Below are positions 9,050 through 18,499 of a DNA stretch of 64,000 bases, in pieces. This stretch comes from Leeia aquatica (lineage in GTDB: Bacteria; Pseudomonadota; Gammaproteobacteria; Burkholderiales; Leeiaceae). Under the pieces are notes generated by a model, which was given only the letters and a program-made list of their open reading frames with translations, made no database searches and was not told where the DNA came from. The stretch covers positions 124,001 through 188,000 of the forward strand of contig NZ_JABAIM010000005.1 of NCBI RefSeq assembly GCF_012641365.1. The letters run 5' to 3'. The translations under genes and the position numbers were made by a program. Positions within the stretch are counted from its first letter, which is position 1, and each line of letters starts with the position of its first letter.

Positions 9050-10714
9050 TCACTTCTTGCGCGGCTTGGCGGGGGATAACGGCTTGTTTGCCGCAGCCAC
9101 CGTCTCCGCAGCAGGCGCCGCCTCCAGCGCTTGCGCTTCGGTCACCGCACCCAGCCGATACAAGGCCTGCCGTGCCAACAGGCTGGCTTCCTGCCGGGCT
9201 GCTCCACTCGAACCCTGCCGGGCGGCCAGGGCGTGCGCAGCTGCTTCCGTCCACAAGCCCAGCCCCAAGGCGGACCTGGCACGCTGCAGCTCGCGTTGCG
9301 CCCCCACTTCCGTGCCCGCGTTACGCGCCAGCGCCTGCCACAGTGCAGCCAGTTCGCCCGGTTTGGCTTTTTCTGTCCACAGCGGCAGTGCGGTCAACCA
9401 TTCATCCGTGGCACCTGGTTTGGCCCATGCCAGCAAGCGCTTGCGCGCCTCATCCCGGGCACCAATCGCCAGCAGGTCACGCTGGCGTGCCAGCTGCGCC
9501 GGGGCGGGCAAGTCATCGGCCAGCCCCTGCCACCATTTGGCGGCCAACAGCGCGTCGCCACCTTCGCGGCCTTGCGGCCCCATACCCAGCTGCATCGCCA
9601 GCGCCTGCCGTTGCGCCGCGGATAGCTGCGCCGACCATTCAGCCTGACCCTGAGGCAGCAATTGCGGCAACAGTTGCCATTGTGCTACCGGCTGGTTAGA
9701 CAATTGTGCCAACAGCGCCTGTGCCGCCTGCGCACGGCGCTCCGGGGTACTGGCTTCACGGTTCTGGTATGCCAGCAGCGGGATGGCCTGCCATTGCTGT
9801 TCGGCGGGCAGCTTGGTCTGCAAAGCCCACCAAGCGTCATCGTCACCGGTCAGCAATTGCGCCTGATTACCGATGCGCTCGCCCTGCCGGGCCCATTGCG
9901 CCAATAGCGCCGAGGCCTCCACGCCCGTCGGCAGCCGGGCTTGCGACAACAGCACGCGTCCGATCTCGACTTGCAGGCGGGCATGATTCAGATCGGCCGA
10001 CACCCGATGCAGCAGCTGCAGTTCCTCGGCTTGCCACGTCATGCCGGGATTTGCCAGCTGCTTGAGCAGCCAGGCCACCAGCACCGCTTCATTGGCCTGA
10101 CCACTGCGCCAGGCCAGTACCTGCGCAGGCAGGCTGTCTGCCGGGAGCGGCAGAGCCTTCACGGCAGCAAGGTCGGGCTGGCTTTGCAGCAAGGCCTGCA
10201 CCGCCAGTTGGCGCAACAATCCCTCGGGCAAGCGCAGCCCCAGTCCACCGGCTCGCCCCGCTTCGCGCAAGGCATCGTCCAGTTGATTGTCGCGCAGCAG
10301 GCTCTCCAGCAAGGCGGCTGAAGCTTGCGCCCGCATCTCGGGGGACAGGGTATGTTCAGCCGCCAGCAGTGGCGCCAGATATTGTCGTGCGGCGGTCAGC
10401 TGCCCTTGCTTCAGCGCTTGCTGCGCCACCCACAGATTGGCCGCCGGCCACAACAGGGGCGCGCCGGGTGTCAGATGCTGCTGCAGGGCAGGCAGTTGCT
10501 GCTGTTGCAGCAGCGCTTGCAGGCGGAAGGTTTCGCGCGTACTCCAGGCCGGATCAGTGAGCTCCACGGCGGGTTGCTGATCCAGCCAGTACAATACCGC
10601 CGTCGCCTGCCCCTCCTTCAGCCACTGCGCCAAAGGCATATTGTCTGCCAGCGCCTGCCCGGTTAACCATACCCCGGCACACAGGCCGATCCACCATGTC
10701 TTGCTTTGCATCAC
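9050..10714 (-). CDS. Secreted or periplasmic helical-repeat (TPR-like) protein
   Basis: 554 aa with a signal peptide (about residues 1-23, ending QALA). The remainder is Ala/Leu/Gln-rich amphipathic helices, e.g. AAARQYLAPLLAAEH-type blocks, resembling TPR or solenoid proteins, and ends in a Lys/Pro-rich tail (PLSPAKPRKK). Similar large helical proteins in betaproteobacteria act as outer-membrane or cell-wall scaffolds, but no specific family is recognised. It is followed two bases later by ogt and may be the first gene of a TPR-ogt-xerD unit. Confidence 0.75.
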   Translation of the reverse strand: MMQSKTWWIGLCAGVWLTGQALADNMPLAQWLKEGQATAVLYWLDQQPAVELTDPAWSTRETFRLQALLQQQQLPALQQHLTPGAPLLWPAANLWVAQQALKQGQLTAARQYLAPLLAAEHTLSPEMRAQASAALLESLLRDNQLDDALREAGRAGGLGLRLPEGLLRQLAVQALLQSQPDLAAVKALPLPADSLPAQVLAWRSGQANEAVLVAWLLKQLANPGMTWQAEELQLLHRVSADLNHARLQVEIGRVLLSQARLPTGVEASALLAQWARQGERIGNQAQLLTGDDDAWWALQTKLPAEQQWQAIPLLAYQNREASTPERRAQAAQALLAQLSNQPVAQWQLLPQLLPQGQAEWSAQLSAAQRQALAMQLGMGPQGREGGDALLAAKWWQGLADDLPAPAQLARQRDLLAIGARDEARKRLLAWAKPGATDEWLTALPLWTEKAKPGELAALWQALARNAGTEVGAQRELQRARSALGLGLWTEAAAHALAARQGSSGAARQEASLLARQALYRLGAVTEAQALEAAPAAETVAAANKPLSPAKPRKK

Positions 10715-10810
10715 GCCTCAGTCCATCCACAACAGAATCCTGGCGGCATGTTGCTTGGCCCGCCCCGCAAGAGCAAGAGCCATCACGCACTTTTTACATG
10801 TTTATTCGCA

Positions 10811-10840
10811 AAAAAAAACGCGGAGCTTGCGCTCCGCGTT
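10811..10840 (-). terminator. Rho-independent terminator of the rpsP-rplS operon
   Basis: Perfect 10-bp stem (AACGCGGAGC / GCTCCGCGTT) with a 4-nt loop at 10817-10840, followed on the minus strand by a run of T. It is 40 bp after the rplS stop. Confidence 0.92.
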
Positions 10841-10880
10841 TTCCGGATCAGGGGATGCACAGGCATCCCGAAGTCCTGAC

Positions 10881-11273
10881 TTACTCTGCAGCCGGGGCAG
10901 CCACGGCAGCAACCTTGCGTGCCGGCAGCTTTTCCTTGATGCGGGCCGACTTGCCGGAACGCTCGCGCAGGTAGTACAGCTTGGCGCGGCGCACGTCACC
11001 ACGGCGCTTCACTTCAATGGCAGCCACTTGCGGCGAGTACAGCTGGAAAGTACGTTCCACGCCTTCGCCGGAAGAAATCTTGCGCACGATGAAGGAGCTG
11101 TTCAGACCACGGTTACGCTTGGCGATCACCACGCCTTCGTAAGCCTGCAGACGTTCACGGTTACCTTCCTTCACCTTCACTTGCACCACCACGGTGTCGC
11201 CCGGGGCGAATGCCGGAATGGTTTTGCCCAGGCGGGCGATTTCTTCTTGTTCCAGAATCTGGATCAGGTTCAT
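10881..11273 (-). CDS. rplS: Ribosomal protein bL19
   Basis: 130 aa 50S subunit protein at the 30S-50S interface. It begins [12 protein letters not shown] and contains [37 protein letters not shown] and [16 protein letters not shown], diagnostic of bL19. A C-terminal Ala-rich extension (AAVAAPAAE) is common in betaproteobacteria. The ATG at 11273 is used; a further-upstream in-frame start would overlap trmD. Last gene of rpsP-rimM-trmD-rplS. Confidence 0.98.
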   Translation of the reverse strand: MNLIQILEQEEIARLGKTIPAFAPGDTVVVQVKVKEGNRERLQAYEGVVIAKRNRGLNSSFIVRKISSGEGVERTFQLYSPQVAAIEVKRRGDVRRAKLYYLRERSGKSARIKEKLPARKVAAVAAPAAE

Positions 11274-11277
11274 GATG

Positions 11278-12096
11278 CTATTCCTGTTGCTTGGTGTCTT
11301 GTTCCTGCGGCGGACAACCCGGGGCACCCGCATCTTGGCGAGTGGCCTGCCGCGTTTCCTCCTGAAACGCAGCCAGCAGACGAGACTCCTCTTTCGACAG
11401 CGGGCGTTGTTGCAGCAGATCCGGCCTTCGCAGCCAGGTGCGCCCCAACGCCTGTTTCAACCGCCAGCGGTTGATCTCTTTGTGGTGACCGGACAGCAAG
11501 ACGCCGGGCACCGCCATACCTTCATACACTTCCGGCCGCGTGTAATGCGGACAATCCAGCAAGCCGGAAACAAACGAATCTTCTTCTGCCGACGCGGCAT
11601 CATTCAGCACGCCCGGCAGCAGCCGGATCAGCGCGTCCATCAGCACCATCGCCGGCAGCTCACCGCCAGACAGTACATAATCGCCAATCGACAGCTCTTC
11701 ATCTACCTGGCGTTCGATCAGGCGCTCATCCACACCCTCATAACGCCCGGCCAGCAAAATCAAACCTTCACGCTGGCGCAAATTCTGTACTGCAGCGTGA
11801 TCCAGCCGCCGCCCCTGCGGCGACAGGTACACCACATGCGGCTGCGCCACACCAGCGGCCTGCTGTGCAGCGCGCGCGGCAGCCAGCGTTTTTTCCAGTG
11901 GCTCCGGCAGCATCACCATGCCCGGCCCGCCCCCGTACGGACGATCATCCACCGTACGGTAGGCATTGCTGGTGTAATCCCGTGGATTCCAGCATTGTAG
12001 GCTGCACGCCCCAATGCGGAAGCCTCGTGCGCTGACCCCCACATCAGTCAACGCCTTGAACATCTCCGGAAACAAGGTCACCACATCAAAGCGCAT
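11278..12096 (-). CDS. trmD: tRNA (guanine-N1)-methyltransferase TrmD
   Basis: 272 aa SPOUT-class methyltransferase forming m1G37 in tRNAs. The N-terminus [13 protein letters not shown], the knot region ([23 protein letters not shown]) and the catalytic block [24 protein letters not shown] are present. It is about 17 residues longer than E. coli TrmD because of a polar C-terminal tail ([16 protein letters not shown]). Gap to rplS is 4 bp, gap from rimM 23 bp. Confidence 0.97.
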   Translation of the reverse strand: MRFDVVTLFPEMFKALTDVGVSARGFRIGACSLQCWNPRDYTSNAYRTVDDRPYGGGPGMVMLPEPLEKTLAAARAAQQAAGVAQPHVVYLSPQGRRLDHAAVQNLRQREGLILLAGRYEGVDERLIERQVDEELSIGDYVLSGGELPAMVLMDALIRLLPGVLNDAASAEEDSFVSGLLDCPHYTRPEVYEGMAVPGVLLSGHHKEINRWRLKQALGRTWLRRPDLLQQRPLSKEESRLLAAFQEETRQATRQDAGAPGCPPQEQDTKQQE

Positions 12097-12119
12097 GACC
12101 CTGCCCCCGCACCAAGCGC

Positions 12120-12659
12120 TTAATAGTCGCGCTCCCAGTCCACCGTAATCTGCCGGTCAGCCAAGCTGACTGCATGCACAATCTGCCGCACAAACGGAAT
12201 CAGCCGCTGCGGCTCACCTTGCAGCACCAGCAAATCATTGCCGGCAGACTCCAGCAAGTGGTCCACCACACCCAGCGCCTCGCCACGCAGGTTCACCACC
12301 GACATGCCAACCAGATCAGACCAGTAATACTCGTCCTCTTCCGGCACCGGCAGCTCGCTGCGAGGCACAGCCACCGTCAGGTTGCGCAACAGGGCGGCCT
12401 GATCGCGGTCATCACAGCCCACGAACTTGGCAACCAGCCCCTTGCCGTGCAGCTTGGCGGTTTCCAGCTGATAGGGTCGCCAGACCTTGCCGTTACCCAG
12501 ATGCCACTGCTCGTAATCGAACAGGCTGTCCGGATATTCGGTATCGGCATAGACATGCACCCAGCCAAGCACCCCAAAAGGCGCGCCGACCTTGGCCATG
12601 GGCACGAGGTCGGCGTCGGGTACTGCGACAGGCGTGTCAGCGCGTTGCAAGGTGCTCAC
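12120..12659 (-). CDS. rimM: 16S rRNA processing protein RimM
   Basis: 179 aa 30S assembly factor that binds uS19. The N-terminal RimM beta-barrel starts near residue 22 ([21 protein letters not shown]) and the C-terminal PRC barrel contains [37 protein letters not shown]. Length and order within rpsP-rimM-trmD-rplS are standard. Confidence 0.97.
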   Translation of the reverse strand: MSTLQRADTPVAVPDADLVPMAKVGAPFGVLGWVHVYADTEYPDSLFDYEQWHLGNGKVWRPYQLETAKLHGKGLVAKFVGCDDRDQAALLRNLTVAVPRSELPVPEEDEYYWSDLVGMSVVNLRGEALGVVDHLLESAGNDLLVLQGEPQRLIPFVRQIVHAVSLADRQITVDWERDY

Positions 12660-12680
12660 CCGCAGCTGGCCTGTACAGAC

Positions 12681-12920
12681 TTACTTGGTGCGCTTGACCA
12701 GCTTGGCAACCGAGTCGGACACTTGAGCGCCAACACCGATCCAGTAGGCCAGACGATCCTGAGCCAGACGCAGGCCTTCCTCGCCCTCGGCAGCCACCGG
12801 GTTGTAGAAACCGATGCGCTCGACGAAGCGGCCATCACGACGGTTGCGGGAGTCCGTTACCACCACGTTGTAGAACGGACGGTTCTTTGCACCGCCACGA
12901 GCCAGACGAATTACGACCAT
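12681..12920 (-). CDS. rpsP: Ribosomal protein bS16
   Basis: 79 aa 30S protein; the start [21 protein letters not shown] and [10 protein letters not shown] are diagnostic. First gene of the operon, with a promoter about 50 bp upstream. Gap to rimM is 21 bp. Confidence 0.98.
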   Translation of the reverse strand: MVVIRLARGGAKNRPFYNVVVTDSRNRRDGRFVERIGFYNPVAAEGEEGLRLAQDRLAYWIGVGAQVSDSVAKLVKRTK

Positions 12921-12967
12921 GATTCTCTACCTGAATAGTAAAATGGGTGTTATGCCAAAGAGGGCAG

Positions 12968-12997
12968 ATTTTACGCGCACATTCAACTGTTTGGCAA
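12968..12997 (-). promoter_or_regulatory. Sigma70 promoter of rpsP operon
   Basis: On the minus strand -35 TTGCCA (12997-12992) and -10 TAAAAT (12973-12968) are spaced by 18 bp. Predicted start near 12961, giving a leader of about 40 nt before rpsP. Confidence 0.65.
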
Positions 12998-13071
12998 GTC
13001 TTTGCACATATCAGCCCTAGCCACCTCACCAAGCTGTTGCAAGACCGCCAAACACCGCCGTCCGCACCGGC

Positions 13072-14430
13072 TCAGCGCATGCCGGGGAACATGCCCTTCA
13101 TGCCGCGCATCAGCTTGCCGATACCGCCCTTGCTGAATTGCTTCATCATTTTTTGTGTGGTTTCAAACTGGTTCAGCAGGCGGTTGACCTCCTGCACCGA
13201 CACACCCGCCCCCGCCGCGATGCGGCGCTTGCGCGAAGCCTTGATCAGCTCGGGCTTGCTGCGCTCTTGCCGTGTCATCGAATTGATGATGCCTTCAATG
13301 CGGTTGATGGCCTTCTCGTCCGCGCCGGCTGGCAGCTGCCCGCCCAGCTGCCCCGTCAACTGCGCGGGCAGTTTGTCCATCAGCCCGCTGATGCCGCCCA
13401 TCTTGCGCATCTGCACGATCTGCATCTTGAAGTCTTCCAGGTCAAAGCCCTTGCCGGACTTGACCTTGGCCATCATCTTCTTGGCCTCTTCCTGATCGAC
13501 CGACTTCTGCGCCTCTTCGATCAGGCTCAGCACATCGCCCATGCCGAGCACACGGGACGCCATCCGCTCCGGATGGAAAGGCTCCAGCCCGCCCACTTTT
13601 TCAGCCACGCCGACAAACTTGATCGGCTTGCCGGTAATCTGCCGCACGGACAAGGCTGCACCACCACGAGCATCACCATCCAGCTTGGTCAGCACCACGC
13701 CGGTCAGCGGCAGCGCCTCACTGAAGGCGCGGGCAGTATTGACCGCATCCTGCCCCTGCATGGCATCCACCACAAACAGGGTCTCGATCGGATTCAAGGC
13801 GGCGTGCAGCGCCTTGATTTCCTGCATCATGGCCTCGTCAATGGCCAGGCGACCTGCCGTATCCACCAGCAACACATCAAACAGATGGCGGCGGGCATGC
13901 TCCAGTGCAGCACGGGCAATGGCCACTGGCTCATCCTGGTCAGACGAAGGGAACCACTCCACCCCCACCTGCTCGGCCAGCAGGCGTAGCTGCTCAATGG
14001 CCGCCGGGCGGTACACGTCACAGCTGACCACCAGCACTTTTTTCTTGTGCTGCTCGCGCACGTACTTGGCCAGCTTGCCCACGGTGGTGGTCTTGCCCGC
14101 CCCCTGCAGACCAGCCATCAATACGATGGCCGGGGGTTGTGAGGCAAAGTTGAGGTCGACATTGGCCTCACCCATCAGCCGCGTCAGCTCCTGATGGACC
14201 ACACCGATCACGGCCTGGCCCGGGCTCAGGCTGCCAATCACCTCCTGCCCCATGGCCCTTTCCTTGACCTGGGCGATGAAGGTCTTCACCACCGGCAAGG
14301 CCACATCGGCCTCCAGCAGTGCCATGCGCACTTCACGCATCGCATCGCTGATATTGGATTCAGTCAGCCGCGCTTCACCGCGCAGCGTTTTCATGATGGT
14401 CGACAAACGACCGGTCAGATTATCAAGCAT
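13072..14430 (-). CDS. ffh: Signal recognition particle protein Ffh
   Basis: 452 aa SRP54 homologue that with 4.5S RNA targets nascent inner-membrane proteins to FtsY. N domain residues 1-90; G domain with the P-loop GLQGAGKTTT near residue 107, DTAGR and TKLDGDARGG; methionine-rich M domain from about 330 (MQIVQMRKMGG, RKRRIAAGAGVSVQEVNRLL, MMKQFSKGGIGKLMRGMKGMFPGMR). Normal length. Transcribed divergently from the ypjD-like gene, as in many proteobacteria. Confidence 0.98.
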   Translation of the reverse strand: MLDNLTGRLSTIMKTLRGEARLTESNISDAMREVRMALLEADVALPVVKTFIAQVKERAMGQEVIGSLSPGQAVIGVVHQELTRLMGEANVDLNFASQPPAIVLMAGLQGAGKTTTVGKLAKYVREQHKKKVLVVSCDVYRPAAIEQLRLLAEQVGVEWFPSSDQDEPVAIARAALEHARRHLFDVLLVDTAGRLAIDEAMMQEIKALHAALNPIETLFVVDAMQGQDAVNTARAFSEALPLTGVVLTKLDGDARGGAALSVRQITGKPIKFVGVAEKVGGLEPFHPERMASRVLGMGDVLSLIEEAQKSVDQEEAKKMMAKVKSGKGFDLEDFKMQIVQMRKMGGISGLMDKLPAQLTGQLGGQLPAGADEKAINRIEGIINSMTRQERSKPELIKASRKRRIAAGAGVSVQEVNRLLNQFETTQKMMKQFSKGGIGKLMRGMKGMFPGMR

Positions 14431-14480
14431 GGCGTCACATTACTCACCGGTTTGACCGGCGGAAGGTTCAGGAAAGCAAA

Positions 14481-14500
14481 GGTGTGCCCTGTTGCACACC
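14481..14500. repeat. Inverted repeat between ffh and ypjD-like gene
   Basis: GGTGTGC and GCACACC are perfect 7-bp arms around a 6-nt spacer, in the 136 bp gap between divergent genes. It could be an operator or part of an RNA leader; no family consensus is recognised. Confidence 0.4.
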
Positions 14501-14566
14501 CGCAAGCAGTGCAAGTGATGATAGACTGCCATTCTGTCGATTTTACCCGACTCACACGCGGCTTAC

Positions 14567-15367
14567 ATGTTTTCCTTTGTCATAGCCCTGATTTACCTGA
14601 TGCTGGCCTGGCACTTTCAGCGCACCCGCTGGGCCGGGCGCTCGCCTTTGCTGCCGATCCAGGCCGAGCCTTACGTGCTCGGTGTCGCCCTGCTGGCCCA
14701 TGCTGCGGTCTTGGGGCTGGCGGTAGTGACCCCACTGGGCGTCAACCTGGGCATTGGTAACGCCACCTCCATGCTGGCCTGCCTGATCTTGCTCATGGTG
14801 TATTGCAGCGCACACTGGCAAAACCTCTCCGGTCTCTATCCCTTGCTGCTGCCACTGGCCGCACTCGGCACCGGGCTGCAGGCCATCCTGCCAGCCCAGC
14901 ACTTGCTGGTGGATGCCAGCCAGCCCTGGTTCAAGCTGCACCTGTTGCTGGCGCTGATGGCTTACAGCCTGCTATCCGTGGCCACGTTGCTGGCACTGTT
15001 CATGACGGTGGTGGAGTACAACCTGCACCATGTACAGAACCATCGCAGCCTGCAGCAACTTCCACCGCTACTGGGACTGGAGCGATTGCTGTTCAATACT
15101 ATCCTGGTGGGGTTCCTGCTGCTGACTGCAGCGCTGATCTCTGGCGCGCTGTTCTCTCACAGCCGTCTTGGTGCCTGGTTCCTTCCCAATCACAAGAATA
15201 TTTTCTCGCTGATCTCCTGGCTGGCCTTTGGTGGCCTGCTACTGGGCCACCACACCCTGGGCTGGCGCGGACGTCTGGCCACACGCTTGACCCTGCTGGG
15301 CTCCGTCTTCCTGTTGCTGGCCTATGTCGGCAGCAAGTTTGTGCTGGAAGTGGTGTTGCGGCGCTGA
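14567..15367 (+). CDS. ypjD: YpjD/CcsA-like inner-membrane protein (cytochrome c assembly family)
   Basis: 266 aa with about eight hydrophobic segments. It resembles E. coli YpjD, a relative of the heme-handling CcsA/CcmC proteins; conserved histidines sit in the C-terminal part (NHKNIFSLISWLAFGGLLLGHHTLGWRGRLAT). Position next to ffh and before a CorB-like gene repeats the E. coli ffh-ypjD-yfjD order. The biochemical role of YpjD is not established. Confidence 0.85.
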   Translation: MFSFVIALIYLMLAWHFQRTRWAGRSPLLPIQAEPYVLGVALLAHAAVLGLAVVTPLGVNLGIGNATSMLACLILLMVYCSAHWQNLSGLYPLLLPLAALGTGLQAILPAQHLLVDASQPWFKLHLLLALMAYSLLSVATLLALFMTVVEYNLHHVQNHRSLQQLPPLLGLERLLFNTILVGFLLLTAALISGALFSHSRLGAWFLPNHKNIFSLISWLAFGGLLLGHHTLGWRGRLATRLTLLGSVFLLLAYVGSKFVLEVVLRR

Positions 15368-15390
15368 CGATCCAGCCCTGAGGCCCTGCT

Positions 15391-16656
15391 TTGGACGACA
15401 TTCCCTCCTACCGCCTGCTGTGGCTCACCTTGGGCTTGCTGGCCGGTTGCGGCCTGCTGGCGGCAGCAGAATTCAGCCTGCTTTCTGTCAACCGACTGTT
15501 GCTGCGCCAGCATGTCCAGAACAAGCACTGGGGGGCTAGACTGGCCCTGCGTCTGCTGCAGCAACCCGAGCAGCTGCTGGCGACCCTCCTGCTATGCCGC
15601 ATTGCGCTGTATCTGAGCCTGGCCGGTTTCGCCACCTTGTGGGCAGTCGATCATTTTACCGAGCTGGCCTTGCCCGCCATGCTGTTGACCTGGGCGTGCT
15701 GCCTGCTGGCCATCGTGGCCGTCAGCGAGCTGGCACCACGACTGGCGGCATTGCTGCCCGCACCGGCCCTGGCCTACGCCTGCAGCTATCTGCTGTATGT
15801 GCTGCGGGTCATCTGCCTGCCGCTGAGCCAGGGCTTGCAATGGAGTATCCGGCAATTGCTGCGGCCACTGGCCCATGCCCGCCCGCAGGATGACCATGAT
15901 GCCCTGCGACTGCTGCTCGGCGAGTCGCCGCACTTGTTTCAGGCGCAGCACCGCACCCTGCTGCTGAACCTGCTGGACCTGTCCTCCCGCACGGTGGATG
16001 ACATCATGACGCCGCGCCAGCACATGGAGCGATTTGACCTGTCGCAGCCTGCCGGACAAGGCTGGCATCACCTCGCCATGGCCCGGCACACCCTGCTGCC
16101 AGCCTATCAGGGGGACGACGAGCAGATCAGCGGCATCCTGCACGCCCGCAAAGCCCTCTCCCTGCGCCAGCGGGATGACAGCCCCTTGGCCACCCTGCAG
16201 CCACTGATTCGCCCTCCCCTGTTCATCCCCTCCGGCACCCCCTTGCTGACGCAGCTACGGGAATTCCAGCGGCAGCGGCAGCGCATGGGGCTGGTCGTGG
16301 ACGAATATGGGGAGATTCAAGGCCTGCTGACTTTGACCGATATACTGGGCGAGGTGCTCGGTGAACTCCCCTCGGAGGGCCGCAATCAGGCAGGCTGGCA
16401 AGCGGCTGAGTCGGGCTCGGTACTGGCCGATGGCGCCTGCCTGCTGCGCGACCTGCAGCAACAGTGCGGGCTGCCTTTACCGCTGGATGGTCCGAAAACC
16501 TTGAATGGCCTGATTTTGCAGCAACTGGAAGGACTGCCCGAAGTGGGGACCTGCCTGCGCCTGGGCGAGGTCATCATCGAGGTCATCAGCATGCAGGAAC
16601 GGGGCGTCAAGCGGGCCCGCCTGAGCCACAGAGTGTCGCAGGCAAGCAACACTTGA
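15391..16656 (+). CDS. corB: CNNM/CBS-domain membrane transporter (CorB/YfjD family)
   Basis: 421 aa. Start is TTG 15391, with GAGG seven bases upstream. N-terminal CNNM (DUF21) transmembrane domain to about residue 175, then a CBS pair (SRTVDDIMTPRQHMERFDL; MGLVVDEYGEIQGLLTLTDILGEVLGEL) and a C-terminal CorC/HlyC domain. CorB-type proteins export or regulate Mg2+ (and Co2+). It lies 23 bp after the ypjD-like gene, likely the same transcript. The Mg2+ link is from the family. Confidence 0.85.
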   Translation: MDDIPSYRLLWLTLGLLAGCGLLAAAEFSLLSVNRLLLRQHVQNKHWGARLALRLLQQPEQLLATLLLCRIALYLSLAGFATLWAVDHFTELALPAMLLTWACCLLAIVAVSELAPRLAALLPAPALAYACSYLLYVLRVICLPLSQGLQWSIRQLLRPLAHARPQDDHDALRLLLGESPHLFQAQHRTLLLNLLDLSSRTVDDIMTPRQHMERFDLSQPAGQGWHHLAMARHTLLPAYQGDDEQISGILHARKALSLRQRDDSPLATLQPLIRPPLFIPSGTPLLTQLREFQRQRQRMGLVVDEYGEIQGLLTLTDILGEVLGELPSEGRNQAGWQAAESGSVLADGACLLRDLQQQCGLPLPLDGPKTLNGLILQQLEGLPEVGTCLRLGEVIIEVISMQERGVKRARLSHRVSQASNT

Positions 16657-16661
16657 AGGTT

Positions 16662-16680
16662 TTGCTGGGCAGCCCAGCAA
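16662..16680 (+). terminator. Hairpin after corB, weak terminator
   Basis: TTGCTGGG and CCCAGCAA form a perfect 8-bp stem with a 3-nt loop five bases after the corB stop. The following sequence (TAATTCCATTAT) is AT-rich but not a U run, so termination efficiency is uncertain. Confidence 0.45.
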
Positions 16681-16770
16681 TAATTCCATTATCATTGCGC
16701 CGCTCCCGGCCTGCTCTAACGCCGGAAATTGCGCTAAAGTTAAAGACGAATTGTTAGCGAAAGCGATACC

Positions 16771-18480
16771 GTGGCAATCTCTCCCAACATGCTGCCTGGC
16801 CTGGCCCGGGCCCTGATCCAGCAGAACCTGCTGAGCGAAGCCGATGCGCTCACCCTGCAGGAGCAAGCCCAGCAAGGCGGGATTGGCTTTGTACAGCAGC
16901 TGGTGCAAAGCAAGAAGATGCCCGCTCGCAAGGTCGCCGAATTTGCGGCCAATACCTTCTGCTTCCCGCTGCTCGACTTGTCCAGCTTCAACCTGGACTA
17001 TCTGCCCAAGAACCTGCTCGACCAGAAACTGATGATGTCACGCCGGGCGGTGCCGCTGTACAAGCGCGGCAACACGGTGTTCATCGGCATTGCGGACCCG
17101 ACCAATAATGACGCGCTGGACGAGATCAAGTTCAAGCTCGGCTCAACCATCGAAGCCGTGGTGGTCGAGGACGACAAGCTGGGCAAGCTGATTGACGCCC
17201 AGATCGAGGCCAGCGGTGCCAACCTGAAAAACCTGATGCTCGACGACTCGGACCTGCAGTTGTCCGCGGGCGAGGAAAAGCAGGAAGAGGCCGATGGCGG
17301 TGCGGACATTGATGATGCACCTGTCGTCCGCTACATCCAGAAGATCCTGATGGACGCCATCAATGGCGGCGCCTCGGATATTCACTTTGAGCCTTACGAG
17401 AAGTTCTACCGTATTCGCTACCGTACCGATGGTGTCCTGCATGAGGTCGCACAGCCCCCGCTCGCCATCAAGGAAAAAATTGCCTCCCGCATCAAGGTGA
17501 TTTCCAAGTTGAACATCGCCGAGAAGCGGGTGCCGCAAGATGGCCGCATGAAGCTGGTGCTGTCCAAGAGCCGCGCCATCGACTTCCGGGTGTCCACCCT
17601 GCCGACCCTGCATGGCGAAAAGATCGTGATGCGTATTCTCGACCCCAGCAGCGCCACGCTGGGCATCGACGCGCTGGGCTATGAGCCGGAGCAGAAGGAA
17701 AGCTTGATGAATGCCATCAAGCGACCTTACGGCATGGTGCTGGTCACCGGACCCACCGGTTCCGGCAAGACGGTGTCGCTCTACACCTGCCTGAACATCC
17801 TCAACGAGCCTGGCATCAATATTGCCACCGCTGAAGACCCGGCTGAAATCAACCTGGCCGGGATTAACCAGGTAAACGTCAATGACGCAGCGGGTCTGAC
17901 CTTTTCCGCCGCGCTGAAATCCTTCCTGCGGCAGGATCCAGACATCATCATGGTGGGTGAAATCCGGGACCTGGAAACCGCAGATATTGCCATCAAGGCC
18001 GCGCAGACCGGTCACATGGTTTTCTCTACCCTGCACACCAATGATGCGCCTACCACGCTGACGCGCCTGATGAACATGGGCGTGGCCCCGTTCAATATTG
18101 CCAGCTCGGTGATTTTGATCACGGCGCAACGGCTGGCTCGTCGCCTGTGCAGCGCCTGCAAGAAGCCGATTGACCTTCCGCCCGCCGCCTTGTTGCGTGC
18201 CGGTTTCACCGAGGATGACCTGGACGGCAGCTGGAAGCCCTACCAGCATGTGGGCTGCGATGCCTGCAAAGGCTCCGGCTACAAAGGCCGCCTGGGGATC
18301 TATCAGGTGATGCCGATCAGTGAAGAAATGCAGCGTATCATCATGTCTAACGGCAACGCCATCGACATTGCCGATCAGGCGAAGCGCGAAGGGGTTCGTG
18401 ACCTGCGACAATCCGGCTTGCTGAAAGTCCGCCAAGGGCTAACCTCGCTGGAAGAGATCGAAGCCGTTACCAACGAATGA
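16771..18480 (+). CDS. pilB: Type IV pilus assembly ATPase PilB
   Basis: 569 aa GspE/PilB family motor that powers pilus extension. MshEN N-terminal domain (residues ~35-145), then the ATPase core with Asp box (IHFEPYE), Walker A GPTGSGKT at 327-334, His box and Walker B (DIIMVGEIRD), and a zinc-binding tetracysteine (CSACKKP ... CDACKGSGYKG) characteristic of PilB. GTG start at 16771; the next ATG (16789) has no ribosome-binding sequence. Followed 19 bp later by pilC. No pilin gene is linked here. Confidence 0.97.
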   Translation: MAISPNMLPGLARALIQQNLLSEADALTLQEQAQQGGIGFVQQLVQSKKMPARKVAEFAANTFCFPLLDLSSFNLDYLPKNLLDQKLMMSRRAVPLYKRGNTVFIGIADPTNNDALDEIKFKLGSTIEAVVVEDDKLGKLIDAQIEASGANLKNLMLDDSDLQLSAGEEKQEEADGGADIDDAPVVRYIQKILMDAINGGASDIHFEPYEKFYRIRYRTDGVLHEVAQPPLAIKEKIASRIKVISKLNIAEKRVPQDGRMKLVLSKSRAIDFRVSTLPTLHGEKIVMRILDPSSATLGIDALGYEPEQKESLMNAIKRPYGMVLVTGPTGSGKTVSLYTCLNILNEPGINIATAEDPAEINLAGINQVNVNDAAGLTFSAALKSFLRQDPDIIMVGEIRDLETADIAIKAAQTGHMVFSTLHTNDAPTTLTRLMNMGVAPFNIASSVILITAQRLARRLCSACKKPIDLPPAALLRAGFTEDDLDGSWKPYQHVGCDACKGSGYKGRLGIYQVMPISEEMQRIIMSNGNAIDIADQAKREGVRDLRQSGLLKVRQGLTSLEEIEAVTNE

Positions 18481-18499
18481 ACCATTACGGATAACCGCC

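Noticed and set aside
17143-18435. 430-codon minus-strand frame opposite pilB
   Set aside because: Antisense shadow of pilB; PilB carries every expected motif.
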